From positions 186,001 to 250,000 of the forward strand of contig LGYU01000016.1 in NCBI GenBank assembly GCA_001302245.1: 64,000 nucleotides of DNA, written 5' to 3'. The translations under genes and the position numbers were made by a program. The notes under the pieces are model-generated. The model made no database searches, was not told the origin of the DNA, and saw only the letters and a list, made by a program, of their open reading frames with translations. The stretch is from Chitinophagaceae bacterium PMP191F (GTDB lineage Bacteria; Bacteroidota; Bacteroidia; Chitinophagales; Chitinophagaceae). Shown here in pieces: positions 17,101-24,182 of the stretch (position 1 is its first letter; each line of letters starts with the position of its first letter).

Positions 17101-18537
17101 CATCGGCTTAAACATTTTTCCTTCCACGCCGATTAACGCAAAGAGTGGTAAGTAAACGATAAGAATAATGATTTCACCAAAGGCTGCACTGTTCCTGATT
17201 TTGGATGATGCTGTATAAACTTCATCATCCATTTCTGCCTGTGTAAGCCGGGTCTTACCGGGAAATAAATTGCTTTCAGTAAGTCTAAAGATTATTGCTT
17301 CTACAATGATTACTGCACCATCTACAATTAATCCAAAGTCAATTGCACCCAAGCTCATTAGGTTTCCTGACACGCCAAAGGTTTTCATCAATGCAAAGGC
17401 AAAAAGCATAGCCAATGGAATAACTGATGCTACCAATAATCCAGCTCTCCAATTACCCAGTAATAACACCAGCACAAAAACGACTATCAAGCCGCCTTCG
17501 ACGAGGTTCTTTCTAACAGTGCCAATGGTTCTGCCTACTAATTCTGTTCGGTCAATAAACGGTTCTATAACTACGCCTTCAGGTAAAGACTTTTGAATTT
17601 GCTTCATCCTTTCTTTTACGTTCGCAATTACCTTGTTGAAGTCTTCACCTTTCAACATGAGTGTAATACCTGCCACGACTTCGCCTTCGCCGTTACGAGT
17701 AACAGCTCCGTACCTGGTAGCACTTCCAAACTGTACAGTTGCAACGTCTCTTACCAATATTGGAATTCCGTTCACTGATTTAATAACAATCTTCTCTATA
17801 TCAGACAAAGATTTTACCTGACCGATGCCCCTGATGAAATAGGAATTGTTGCGCTGCTCTATGTATGAGCCACCTGTATTGCCATTGTTATTTTCCAGTG
17901 CTTCATACAGTTCAGGTATGGTTATGTTGAGTGAATTGAGCCTGTCGTTATCTACCGCTACTTCATACTGCTTTACATATCCACCCCAGCCACTTACTTC
18001 CGCCACACCTTCTGTGCCTGCTAACTGGGTTCTTACGATCCAGTCCTGTATAGTTCTTAGATCAGTGGGAGAATATTTGTCTTTGTATTGAGGCTTTGTG
18101 TGTATGGTGTACTGGTAAATTTCACCCAAACCTGTAGAGATTGGAGCAAGTGAGAGCTTGCCAAAGCCTTCTGGAATGACTTCCTGAGCTTCCTTTAGCC
18201 GTTCATTTACCTGCTGCCGTGCCCAATAAACGTCTGTATTGTCATGAAATACCAGTGTAACTACTGAAATGCCTGAACGGGAAATAGAACGCTTTTCAAT
18301 CATTTCGGGTATGTTGGACATTGCCAATTCAACCGGTGCTGTAATGAACTGTTCTACTTCCTGTGCCCCTAAGTTGGGAGCCTGTGTGATAATCTGTACC
18401 TGGTTATTGGTAATATCCGGCACGGCATCAAATGGGAGTTTTGAAAGCGAATAGCTGCCCCAAATGATTAAGCCTAAGACAAAAAAGCCAATAACCAATT
18501 TGTTCCTGATGGAGAAATGAATGATCCTGTCTAACAT
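14161..18537 (-). CDS. cusA: CusA RND pump fused to TolC-type outer-membrane factor
   Basis: 1458 residues from the start at 18537, where the standard CusA N-terminus begins (MLDRIIHFSIRNKLVIGFF); the upstream in-frame extension is basic and unlikely. Residues 1-1045 are a complete RND metal pump with TM4 relay residues (GAIDFGLIVDGAVIIVE). A hydrophobic segment ending AQS near residue 1064 resembles a signal peptide. Residues ~1065-1458 are an outer-membrane efflux domain (NPTLENLIQQARANNPQLR, two coiled-coil repeats). Fusions of this type are known in Bacteroidota. How the fused OMF reaches the outer membrane is unclear; cleavage at the internal site is possible. The stop is adjacent to cusB. 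Confidence 0.9.
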   Translation of the reverse strand: MLDRIIHFSIRNKLVIGFFVLGLIIWGSYSLSKLPFDAVPDITNNQVQIITQAPNLGAQEVEQFITAPVELAMSNIPEMIEKRSISRSGISVVTLVFHDNTDVYWARQQVNERLKEAQEVIPEGFGKLSLAPISTGLGEIYQYTIHTKPQYKDKYSPTDLRTIQDWIVRTQLAGTEGVAEVSGWGGYVKQYEVAVDNDRLNSLNITIPELYEALENNNGNTGGSYIEQRNNSYFIRGIGQVKSLSDIEKIVIKSVNGIPILVRDVATVQFGSATRYGAVTRNGEGEVVAGITLMLKGEDFNKVIANVKERMKQIQKSLPEGVVIEPFIDRTELVGRTIGTVRKNLVEGGLIVVFVLVLLLGNWRAGLLVASVIPLAMLFAFALMKTFGVSGNLMSLGAIDFGLIVDGAVIIVEAIIFRLTESNLFPGKTRLTQAEMDDEVYTASSKIRNSAAFGEIIILIVYLPLFALIGVEGKMFKPMAQTVAFAILGAFILSLTYVPMMSALFLSKSTVHKKSISDKIMNALHRIYEPALRTVLKWKVTTVLIAFALFILSLVVFNRMGGQFIPTLEEGDLTVEVSMMQGTSLTQTVAMFSKAERILKKQFPEVKQVVTRIGSAEIPTDPMPVERADMMVAMKPKEDWTSAETREEMMEKMEEALSILPGLRVEITQPMQMRFNELLSGIRQDVAIKIFGDDLDILAQQANRISKIIAPVKGVSEPFVERVTGLPQITVEYNRDKMAQYGLSINDVNTILQTAFAGSTAGVVFEGEKRFDMVVRLQRNLREDVTNIENLYIPLPSGNKVPLNQVANIQFKEAPAQVSRENGKRRTFVGFNVRGRDVESTVEEIQEKLDKELKLPAGYYITYGGEFQNLKEAKSRLSIAVPVALLLILVLLYVTFKSIPQTLLIFTAVPLSAIGGVFALLIRGMPFSISAGVGFIALFGVAVLNGIVLIGYFNQLKKEGMEDINQRVMEGTKVRLRPVVMTAAVASLGFLPMALSTGAGGEVQKPLATVVIGGLLTATLLTLFVLPSLYVLISKKFRTKKVILQSNKLPLVILVASLGLFGKLHAQSRNPTLENLIQQARANNPQLRRSGLEIQQNRTMQNTAVDLPKTNFTVTQDPTSGGNIDNSIGVSQSFSLPGVYKTQRNVYQQQTKLAEANKQVTEAEIVRNIKLAYYNYLYTVERLRLLNYLDSVYTDFSSKANIRYKVGETSNLERLTAQNQSFEIRLQKKESLADLRVYETLIRQQTNVTGDIAIDTTDKTFYPSETISFDTAANQNPILTYHMQNINVAQSRVALERTKRLPEFSIGYNHQLVVKGFDPAKINRNYFPGTRIAGVELGMSLPLFTKPYKARVEAEKLNVAIAQQDLNRAQWQLTSEYQSTYQQYLKHRERVDYYQTEGISLANEQIRIARFAFSKGEISYVEMVQNLTQAMQIKLQYLEALQQLNEAVINLKYLNGQQ

Positions 18538-18791
18538 TGTAAAATTTGTATGGATATTAATCTGTAATACTTCAGAATTGCTCCTATTACGCCTAATAAG
18601 ACTATTGCGCTGAACAATATGCAAAAAACAGTGAAAAACATTTTTTTTGCTTTTCGACCATTTTCGACTTGCCATTTTTCGGCTGTACTTTTTTCTATTC
18701 GCTCTTAGTCGGGTCTTTGGCATAAGACAGACAACAATCAATTAACAGATAGAACTACAGACGGTAATTCTATAATCTATTTGATGTTATC

Positions 18792-19097
18792 TTAACACTG
18801 AGGAGGCTGTAGAACAGCACGGGTGTATGACGATGGGAGAAACAAACGTTGATATTCGTAATGCTTCAATACGGGTGCAGGTATTGTTGAGACTGGAGCT
18901 ATTTTAGCAATAATCACAAAGCCTACACAAGATGAACAGGAAAAGAAAGGAGAGCAAGTGCCTTCCTGTTTAATGGGATGGTTTCGAGAAGTGGATGAAG
19001 TGGTTTGGTCCGCGCCACAATTGTCCGTTGTGCAGCAGGGTACGAAGACCGCTACCGCAACAATGATGAGCAATATGAAGGCGAACCATTTCTGCAT
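18792..19097 (-). CDS. Small Cys-rich exported protein (DUF6660-like)
   Basis: 101 residues. A hydrophobic signal (MQKWFAFILLIIVAVAVFVPCC) is followed by Cys-rich DNCGADQ and CSPFFSCSSCVGF, with a C-terminal PPQC. Size and the C.PF.C.SC motif resemble the DUF6660 proteins of Bacteroidota; I make this assignment from memory of the motif and hold it loosely. It lies between the Fur-type regulator and the cusA fusion on the same strand, with a 254-bp gap before cusA that has no gene I can support. Confidence 0.6.
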   Translation of the reverse strand: MQKWFAFILLIIVAVAVFVPCCTTDNCGADQTTSSTSRNHPIKQEGTCSPFFSCSSCVGFVIIAKIAPVSTIPAPVLKHYEYQRLFLPSSYTRAVLQPPQC

Positions 19098-19146
19098 TGT
19101 TTACAAAGATAACAAAAGAAGACATGCAATAGTATTGCAATGTTAA

Positions 19147-19560
19147 TTATGGCGAACATTTCTGACATAAACCCTTGATAACCATGTTTATTTCCTGAGT
19201 TATGAACTTCTCAGGCAAGGTAACAAAAGGAATAGTATTGTCAGCTAAACAATACGTTCTTTTGCACGTGGTACAATGGAAGTGAACATGCAAATCTTTA
19301 AGGTGGCATTCGCAACCATCAATACACAGAGCATACTTAAGGGCCCCGGTTCCGTCATCAACACGATGAATTAGATTATGCGTTTCAAAGGTTTTGAGTG
19401 TCCTATAAAGTGTTATCCTATCAGCCTTTGCAAACGAACTCTCCAACTCACTAAGACTAATGGCTGCATCCTGCTTTGATAAAACATCCATGACCAAAAG
19501 GCGCATGGCAGTCGGTTTTACTCCTTTAGCTGCTAATTTAAATTCCATTTCCTTTTCCAT
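19147..19560 (-). CDS. Fur-family metalloregulator
   Basis: 137 residues with an N-terminal winged helix (GVKPTAMRLLVMDVLSKQ, RITLYRTLKTFETHNLIHR) and C-terminal dimer/metal domain. HVHFHCTTCKRTYC and a final GLCQKC provide two CxxC pairs for structural zinc, and His residues (HLKDLHVHFH) the regulatory site. Sequence does not separate Fur, Zur and PerR types. It is first in the minus-strand series leading into the cus operon and divergent from ncRNA copy 2, so it could control either. Confidence 0.85.
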   Translation of the reverse strand: MEKEMEFKLAAKGVKPTAMRLLVMDVLSKQDAAISLSELESSFAKADRITLYRTLKTFETHNLIHRVDDGTGALKYALCIDGCECHLKDLHVHFHCTTCKRTYCLADNTIPFVTLPEKFITQEINMVIKGLCQKCSP

Positions 19561-19689
19561 ACCAACCTTTTAATGTTTATTGTAGAGGCAGAGTGTACCA
19601 TATCACAAAGTTAATTATATCCCTTGTCACAGCCCTGTGTTAGAAGGTCATATTTGCATAAATCCTATGTCATTTCTCATCTGAAATTG

Positions 19690-19697
19690 TACCTTTG
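19690..19697 (+). promoter_or_regulatory. Bacteroidetes -7 element (TACCTTTG) of ncRNA copy 2
   Basis: Matches TAnnTTTG. It ends 7 bp before the conserved element begins, nearly the same spacing as at copy 1, although the rest of the upstream DNA is diverged. Confidence 0.65.
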
Positions 19698-19704
19698 TAA
19701 CAAG

Positions 19705-19811
19705 ATATTCTTGAAGCGTTTTTGCTTTAAGTCCTGCACTGAAACTTAGGAACTTTCAAAGGTAACGGGACATAAGTGGAAAACGCTCATGCTACGGCGT
19801 GGGCGCACTTA
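19705..19811 (+). ncRNA. Candidate structured RNA, copy 2 (right flank of metal block)
   Basis: 107-bp element matching 4764-4872. The tetraloop hairpin is at 19785-19804 and identical to copy 1. AGCGTTTT near the 5' end pairs fully with AAAACGCT before the hairpin. The two helices share GCT, so they could be alternative states, as in a switch. Downstream on the same strand, 101 bp away, is a 73-residue gene, so here it could be either a separate small RNA or a 5' leader; a second weak hairpin (TGCCTG / CAGGCA) lies between. Differences from copy 1 are clustered in the middle (around 19761-19780). Confidence 0.65.
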
Positions 19812-19912
19812 TTCGTTACCAGGTTTCCTAAGACCTCAGTGCGGTAAGTTGTTGCCTGCGCTATTTTTTATACAGGCAGCGAGTCGAATGAAACCATTAA
19901 AAGTAACATACC

Positions 19913-20134
19913 ATGACTTCAGCCGATCAATTCCCGGATTTTGATTACACTGCGGGACAATTATCGAAGTTTCTTGCTGCAAGTGACTTTTTCACCATCA
20001 TGCTAAAAAACGGCGACATCATTCATTTTACTCCTAAAGATGTACCAGCATTCAAAAAATGGTTAGAGAAAAACAAAATATCCAACATCAGATCTGAGGA
20101 CGGATGGGTAATAACCAGGAAACATAAAGGCTGA
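19913..20134 (+). CDS. Small cytosolic protein, unknown
   Basis: 73 residues, soluble. Sequence runs DYTAGQLSKFLAASDFFTIMLKNGDIIHFTP, then a short helix (AFKKWLEKNKI) and RSEDGWVITRKHKG. The pattern of a short beta-rich domain with GDIIHFTP suggests a small regulatory or adaptor fold, but I do not recognise it. It follows ncRNA copy 2 on the same strand and ends in a hairpin overlapping its stop codon. Confidence 0.6.
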   Translation: MTSADQFPDFDYTAGQLSKFLAASDFFTIMLKNGDIIHFTPKDVPAFKKWLEKNKISNIRSEDGWVITRKHKG

Positions 20135-20150
20135 ATGCTCTTTTTCAGCC
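20129..20150 (+). terminator. Hairpin at end of the 73-residue gene
   Basis: Arms GGCTGAA / TTCAGCC with an 8-nt loop; the left arm includes the stop codon of the gene. There is no strong T-run after it. Confidence 0.45.
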
Positions 20151-20183
20151 AACAAGATTGCTCTTTCTTTAACTTTAATTCGA

Positions 20184-20423
20184 TTAACCTTTTTTCGATT
20201 TGCTAATTGGATCTGGCAACTTAATATTTCCATAGAACGCCTCCAATAATTCGCAGGGGCTTACGCCTATTGCCAATGCAATAAGGTAAAGTTCCTCCGC
20301 CCTCAAATGGCTACGCTCATTTAGGGTCAGCTCATTCATCCGAGCTTTCGTTAAGCCAGTTTTCCTGGCTACCTCAGCTTTGTTTACGGACTTCTGCGCT
20401 AAATATAATCCGAGTTTTGTCAT
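20184..20423 (-). CDS. Xre-type helix-turn-helix regulator
   Basis: 79 residues. A single HTH domain: LGLYLAQKSVNKAEVARKTGLTKARMNELTLNERSHLRAEELYLIALAIGVSPCELL is the classic five-helix Xre/Cro layout, followed by a short basic tail. It is divergent from the 20617 gene, and two 25-bp direct repeats (20436-20460, 20532-20556) lie in the shared control region, one directly upstream of its own start. It is likely a self-regulating switch for mobile-element genes. Confidence 0.85.
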   Translation of the reverse strand: MTKLGLYLAQKSVNKAEVARKTGLTKARMNELTLNERSHLRAEELYLIALAIGVSPCELLEAFYGNIKLPDPISKSKKG

Positions 20424-20435
20424 TGATTATTAGCC

Positions 20436-20460
20436 TTTTCTATACTTACGTGAGCTTTAA
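20436..20460. repeat. 25-bp direct repeat, copy 1 (probable regulator site)
   Basis: Begins TTTTCTATACTTA and matches 20532-20556 at 22 of 25 positions. The core CTTACGTGAG is an imperfect palindrome. It sits 12 bp upstream of the Xre gene start. Confidence 0.6.
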
Positions 20461-20531
20461 ATATATAAAAGGACGGGAAAAACATACATACATTTGGAAA
20501 TATGGAATGTTTTTCCTTACTTTAGTTAGGA

Positions 20532-20556
20532 TTTTCTATACTTATGTTAGTTTTAA
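20532..20556. repeat. 25-bp direct repeat, copy 2 (probable regulator site)
   Basis: Begins TTTTCTATACTTA with core CTTATGTTAG. It lies 61 bp upstream of the rightward gene at 20617 and 96 bp from copy 1. The pair is well placed for control of both divergent promoters. Confidence 0.6.
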
Positions 20557-20616
20557 CTGACTTAGTCAAATTGAATTAACAGATAATTCCACTACGTGTT
20601 CTTCAAATTAATCATT

Positions 20617-21063
20617 ATGAGAAAAACTTCGTCTAAAAAAGCTGCATCTAAAAAGCCAAAACCAGAACTAAAATGGCAAACAGGTAAGTATGACCGTCAT
20701 GCTCAATTTAGTTATTTCTTGCCTTATCAGTTTCTTCTATTATGTAAACTAATGGATGTAACACCGGAGAATGTAGTACGTGACTTTACAGACAATTTAT
20801 CATGTGGTAGTTGGAAAAGAGAAGGAAGAGATAAAATAAAAGAACATCTCATCAATTATTTCATAGAGCATGGCTACGGACGACATCATTACAGCGAAGA
20901 TGATATACGCGAAATTTTTAAAGAAATGGATGCTTTAGGATTGTTGTTTCCGAAGGAGGGAAAAAGCAGTTTAGTTGACAAGTACGCAAGTTGGCGTGAC
21001 AAACATTACAAATACTGGTTCAAAAAATGGTTCTGGAAGCCAAGGAGAAAACTTCAAAAATGA
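20617..21063 (+). CDS. Basic protein of mobile-element backbone, unknown
   Basis: 148 residues from ATG 20617, which opens a strongly basic N-terminus (MRKTSSKKAASKKPKPELKW). The middle has YFLPYQFLLLCKLMDVTPENVVRDFTDNLS and the C-terminus is basic and aromatic (YKYWFKKWFWKPRRK). It is predicted soluble; the basic ends suggest nucleic-acid contact. I do not recognise a family. It is divergent from the Xre regulator and shares its control region. Confidence 0.65.
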   Translation: MRKTSSKKAASKKPKPELKWQTGKYDRHAQFSYFLPYQFLLLCKLMDVTPENVVRDFTDNLSCGSWKREGRDKIKEHLINYFIEHGYGRHHYSEDDIREIFKEMDALGLLFPKEGKSSLVDKYASWRDKHYKYWFKKWFWKPRRKLQK

Positions 21064-21146
21064 CATCCCAATTCTTACAGCACACGCCAAGTTGATGTAA
21101 TCGAATAAAAACAATTTACACTTACATTAAAAATACCCAATAACCG

Positions 21147-22010
21147 ATGAAGCCTTTTACAATCTATCATCTCTTTCACAACTTGTTCTTGTCCATCCAG
21201 CAGCCTTTGGTAAATGTCATCGTTAAGGAAGCAAACCCTGATCTTATATACTTATTAGGTGCTTCCATCAGCAGACGTAGAACCGAAAGCATTTTTCAAC
21301 AATCTGCTCCTACATCCCATCATATCTCCAGTTGTTTCCTACTCATCCTTATGCAAGATCTCGGAAACAAAGAAACGCACGATTGGCAAGATAAGTTAGA
21401 AACTAACTGCAAAGCGTTTTTGCCTGTTACCATTATTGTCCTGCAACAATCATCTTTTAAAGAATGGTTAACTAATGGCCATCCTTTTGCCGCTAATGTT
21501 CAGGAGATAGCGCCAATTATTTACAAATCCGAACAGTTCTGTCTGCCAGATCACATTCCCACACACAACGAAGAGCAACCTAAATCACTTGAAAAATTTC
21601 ATCTTGAAGGGTTGAGAAAATCAAAGGAGTTCCTCGCCGGATCAGAGTTATTCAGGATTAGAAAACAACATGCCATGGCAGCATTTATGTTGCATCAATG
21701 TGTTGAACAATCACTACGGACAATTATTCAAATTGGAACTGGCTACCACTCCAATACCCATAGTATCGATAGATTAATACGCTACGCAGGTTTAATTTCA
21801 TATCAGTTGCCCGACGTGTTTCCTCAGCATAATGAGGCTGATAAGCGTCTGTTTTCTCTTTTGCAAAAGGCTTACATAGATGCCCGATACAAGGACTATC
21901 AGATAGCTAATGATGATTTATTGAAATTGACTGAAAGAGCTAAGCATATCATTACAATCGTATCAGAGGTGGGAAAGCAAATTCTATCTTCCTTGAGATC
22001 AAACCTATAA
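21147..22010 (+). CDS. HEPN-domain protein with N-terminal nucleotidyltransferase-like region
   Basis: 287 residues. The C-terminal half (~150-280) is a HEPN helical bundle (SKEFLAGSELFRIRKQHAMAAFMLHQCVEQSLRTIIQIGTGYHSNTHSIDRLIRY). The N-terminal half has alternating strands and helices (PDLIYLLGASISRRR, HHISSCFLLILMQD, TIIVLQQS) in the style of MNT/nucleotidyltransferase folds, but no GS-x-DxD motif is visible. Proteins of this layout are common in Bacteroidota conjugative elements; role unknown. Its stop overlaps the next start (TAATGATG region), so the two are coupled. Confidence 0.7.
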   Translation: MKPFTIYHLFHNLFLSIQQPLVNVIVKEANPDLIYLLGASISRRRTESIFQQSAPTSHHISSCFLLILMQDLGNKETHDWQDKLETNCKAFLPVTIIVLQQSSFKEWLTNGHPFAANVQEIAPIIYKSEQFCLPDHIPTHNEEQPKSLEKFHLEGLRKSKEFLAGSELFRIRKQHAMAAFMLHQCVEQSLRTIIQIGTGYHSNTHSIDRLIRYAGLISYQLPDVFPQHNEADKRLFSLLQKAYIDARYKDYQIANDDLLKLTERAKHIITIVSEVGKQILSSLRSNL

Positions 22011-22588
22011 TGATGGAAAAAAAAGCTACAGAACAACAACGGTTTTACAAGCCATATCATTTCCGAACGGAAATCGTACGTAATAAAGAGGGCCCTTTAT
22101 CCCTGATATTTACAAATTTTCACTTAGACGATTTCAATAGAGAGCTGAAATTATGGTTGCATGTAGCCCTTGTGAACGAGCAAAGTGCATATGAAGAAGG
22201 AGGCGCAAGGGAAGACTTAATTGATTTCATAGATCAACTTCACAGACTTATCGAGGCTCTGTATCTCATACATAAGAAAGGGATGAAAGTGGATAAACCG
22301 TCGCCTAATAAAATAGCAAATATCATCGGAAAAAAGAACGTGCCTATTTCCCTTAGCGAGACGGAAAGTGATAACCCTTTAATTGTTATTTTGTCGTTTG
22401 GTAAGACCTTCAACGCAGATTATGTAAAAGCTGAATTACTGGATATGTTAGAAGCTCTGATAACCTACGACGGCCATAGGAAAATCTATTTAGGTGGTCT
22501 GGTATCATTTTATCAGCATCTGCATTTCCTGATCAAAATAGCATATGACATTTACAATAAAAATAAAAAGAGGCTGGATAGTAAATAA
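22010..22588 (+). CDS. Mobile-element protein, unknown
   Basis: 192 residues, soluble, mostly helical. Segments include FYKPYHFRTEIVRNKEGPLSLIFTNFHLDD near the N-terminus and a C-terminal helical part with YQHLHFLIKIAYDIYNKNKKRL. No recognisable domain. It is translationally coupled to the HEPN protein (start overlaps its stop by one base), which suggests they act together. A strong convergent terminator overlaps its 3' end. Confidence 0.65.
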   Translation: MMEKKATEQQRFYKPYHFRTEIVRNKEGPLSLIFTNFHLDDFNRELKLWLHVALVNEQSAYEEGGAREDLIDFIDQLHRLIEALYLIHKKGMKVDKPSPNKIANIIGKKNVPISLSETESDNPLIVILSFGKTFNADYVKAELLDMLEALITYDGHRKIYLGGLVSFYQHLHFLIKIAYDIYNKNKKRLDSK

Positions 22589-22598
22589 CCAGCCTCTT
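22568..22598. terminator. Bidirectional terminator between convergent genes
   Basis: Perfect 10-bp stem AAGAGGCTGG / CCAGCCTCTT with an 11-nt loop. It overlaps the stop of the plus-strand gene ending at 22588 and precedes the 3' end of the minus-strand gene at 22602. Confidence 0.75.
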
Positions 22599-22601
22599 AA
22601 A

Positions 22602-22892
22602 TCATTTTGAGGTACTCAAATTTTTCAGTTTCTCACTAAGCTCCGTAAGACCTGCTTTTGTAAGATAGTCATCAGCAATTACGTGTAATTCCTGCAATGC
22701 TTCCTGCGGAATGCTTTCCAGCAAAGCAGACGATTTATCATCGTCTTTCGCCATCAGCCCACGTTTGAGGACACTGTGCAATAACAAAACATTTTTGCGG
22801 GAAATCCTCATGTCAATCTTCACTGTTTCACTCATGCCTGGGATACTAAGAATAGTATCATACACTTTGGCTATATCACTTGTTGTTAGCAT
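22602..22892 (-). CDS. Small helical protein, unknown
   Basis: 96 residues from ATG 22892 (an upstream in-frame GTG at 22898 is less likely). All-helical soluble sequence: TTSDIAKVYDTILSIPGMSETVKIDMRISRKNVLLLHSVLKRGL, then an Asp/Ser patch (DDDKSSA) and two further helices. It is divergent from the primase gene at 23048. No family recognised; it is probably a mobile-element backbone protein. Confidence 0.6.
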   Translation of the reverse strand: MLTTSDIAKVYDTILSIPGMSETVKIDMRISRKNVLLLHSVLKRGLMAKDDDKSSALLESIPQEALQELHVIADDYLTKAGLTELSEKLKNLSTSK

Positions 22893-23047
22893 AATCACAC
22901 GATTTTAATTTGAACAATACTCACTTCACAAAAGTAAATAACAGCGCGTTTCGTATCCTCATCAAAATATGATGAGGATAGGTTAATCCCATATCGTGTG
23001 TTTAACTTCGCTTTGAGAACTGAATGTGTAGTTGAAAAAGTGTAGTT

Positions 23048-23944
23048 ATGGATTTCAGTAACAAAAGGCTTTCCGTCAGCGAAGCCAAAGAAATAGACAT
23101 GGTTCATTTCCTTGCAGGCTTAGGTTATGAGCCAGCAAAGATCAGGAACAACGATTATTGGTATCACTCTCCTTTAAGGGATGAAAAGACACCTTCATTT
23201 AAGGTTAACAAGAGACTAAACCGCTGGTACGATCACGGTCTTGGCAAAGGTGGCAACCTGGTTGATTTTGCTATCCTTTTTCATGGGTGTACCGTGTCCG
23301 AATTGCTCCAGAATTTAAGCGGAAGTTTTTCTCTTCAAAAGCCGGTTTTCCAACAATCATTTGCGAGAGAAGAACGGGAAAAGCAGATAAAGATTTTAGG
23401 GGATTTTGCTCTGTCTTCCTACGCCCTTTTACGGTACTTGCAGCAACGGCGAATACCCGTTGATGTAGCTGACCATTACTGCCGGGAGGTCCGTTATGAA
23501 TGTAATGGAAAAGTTTATTATGGCATCGGCTTCAGGAATGATTTGGGAGGCTTTGAAATACGGAATCCTTACTTTAAAGCCAGTAGTTCACCCAAAGGTA
23601 TTACGAGCTTTGATAACAATGCCGATGATGTGATCGTCTTTGAAGGTTTTACCGATTTTCTTTCTTTCAGGGCCATTCATCAACAAGACCACGAAGACCG
23701 CTTTGATTTTGTAGTGCTGAACTCTGTTTCTTTCTTTGAAATCGCACGTCCCTTTATGGAAAAACATAACGCTATCAAGCTCTATCTGGACAGGGATGCA
23801 ACCGGACAAAATTGCAGTCGTTATGCACTTTCCCTAAGTGCCAAATACAAAGATGAAAGCAGCCTTTATCAAAACCATAAGGACTTCAACGACTGGGTAA
23901 TGAACTTCGGTAAGGCTGATAAGAAGCATATAAGACAATACTGA
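23048..23944 (+). CDS. Toprim-domain primase-like protein
   Basis: 298 residues. The N-terminus resembles the CHC2 primase zinc module (YHSPLRDEKTPSFKVNKRLNRWYDHGLGKGGNLVDFAI) but the zinc-ligand cysteines are absent. The C-terminal toprim part shows IVFEGFTDFLSFRA (catalytic Glu motif) and IKLYLDRDATGQNCSRYAL (DxD). It probably primes or processes DNA during element transfer or replication. It is located upstream of the candidate oriT and mobilisation genes, a common arrangement in Bacteroidota conjugative transposons. Confidence 0.85.
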   Translation: MDFSNKRLSVSEAKEIDMVHFLAGLGYEPAKIRNNDYWYHSPLRDEKTPSFKVNKRLNRWYDHGLGKGGNLVDFAILFHGCTVSELLQNLSGSFSLQKPVFQQSFAREEREKQIKILGDFALSSYALLRYLQQRRIPVDVADHYCREVRYECNGKVYYGIGFRNDLGGFEIRNPYFKASSSPKGITSFDNNADDVIVFEGFTDFLSFRAIHQQDHEDRFDFVVLNSVSFFEIARPFMEKHNAIKLYLDRDATGQNCSRYALSLSAKYKDESSLYQNHKDFNDWVMNFGKADKKHIRQY

Positions 23945-24075
23945 GATAAGTAATACAGAAGCTGTAAGGCAGGCTTTAGTTCATTTGAAGCTGTCAGTTC
24001 CTTACACACTCTGGAGCCTTTAAAATGTCTTAAAGACGTTCATAAGGCTGGAAGATTGCAACTTTCCCGCAATCG

Positions 24076-24137
24076 GCCAGATGAACGGTTGTTAAACAAC
24101 CGGATCTGGCTGCCCAACACTCGGAACTCGTGGGCAG
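24076..24137 (+). other. Candidate origin of transfer (oriT) with two inverted repeats
   Basis: A nested inverted repeat at 24076-24110 (GCCAGAT and CGGTTGTT arms, mirrored by AACAACCG and ATCTGGC, with 3-nt versus 1-nt bulges and a 1-nt centre) is followed directly by a second (CTGCCCA / TGGGCAG, 24110-24137). They lie 46 bp upstream of the relaxosome accessory gene, the usual position of oriT for MobA/MobB-type systems. No nick site can be identified from sequence alone. Confidence 0.6.
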
Positions 24138-24182
24138 GGCGTCTGAAAGGTGAAAATGAGTTTGAAAACGTGAAAATGAATA

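Noticed and set aside
15167-17596. Several 60-210 codon plus-strand frames inside the cusA fusion
   Set aside because: Antisense shadows of a strongly supported 1458-codon gene.
22895-23107. Minus-strand 70-codon frame upstream of the 22602 gene
   Set aside because: Overlaps the primase N-terminus in antisense and has no domain; the region is better read as the divergent control region.
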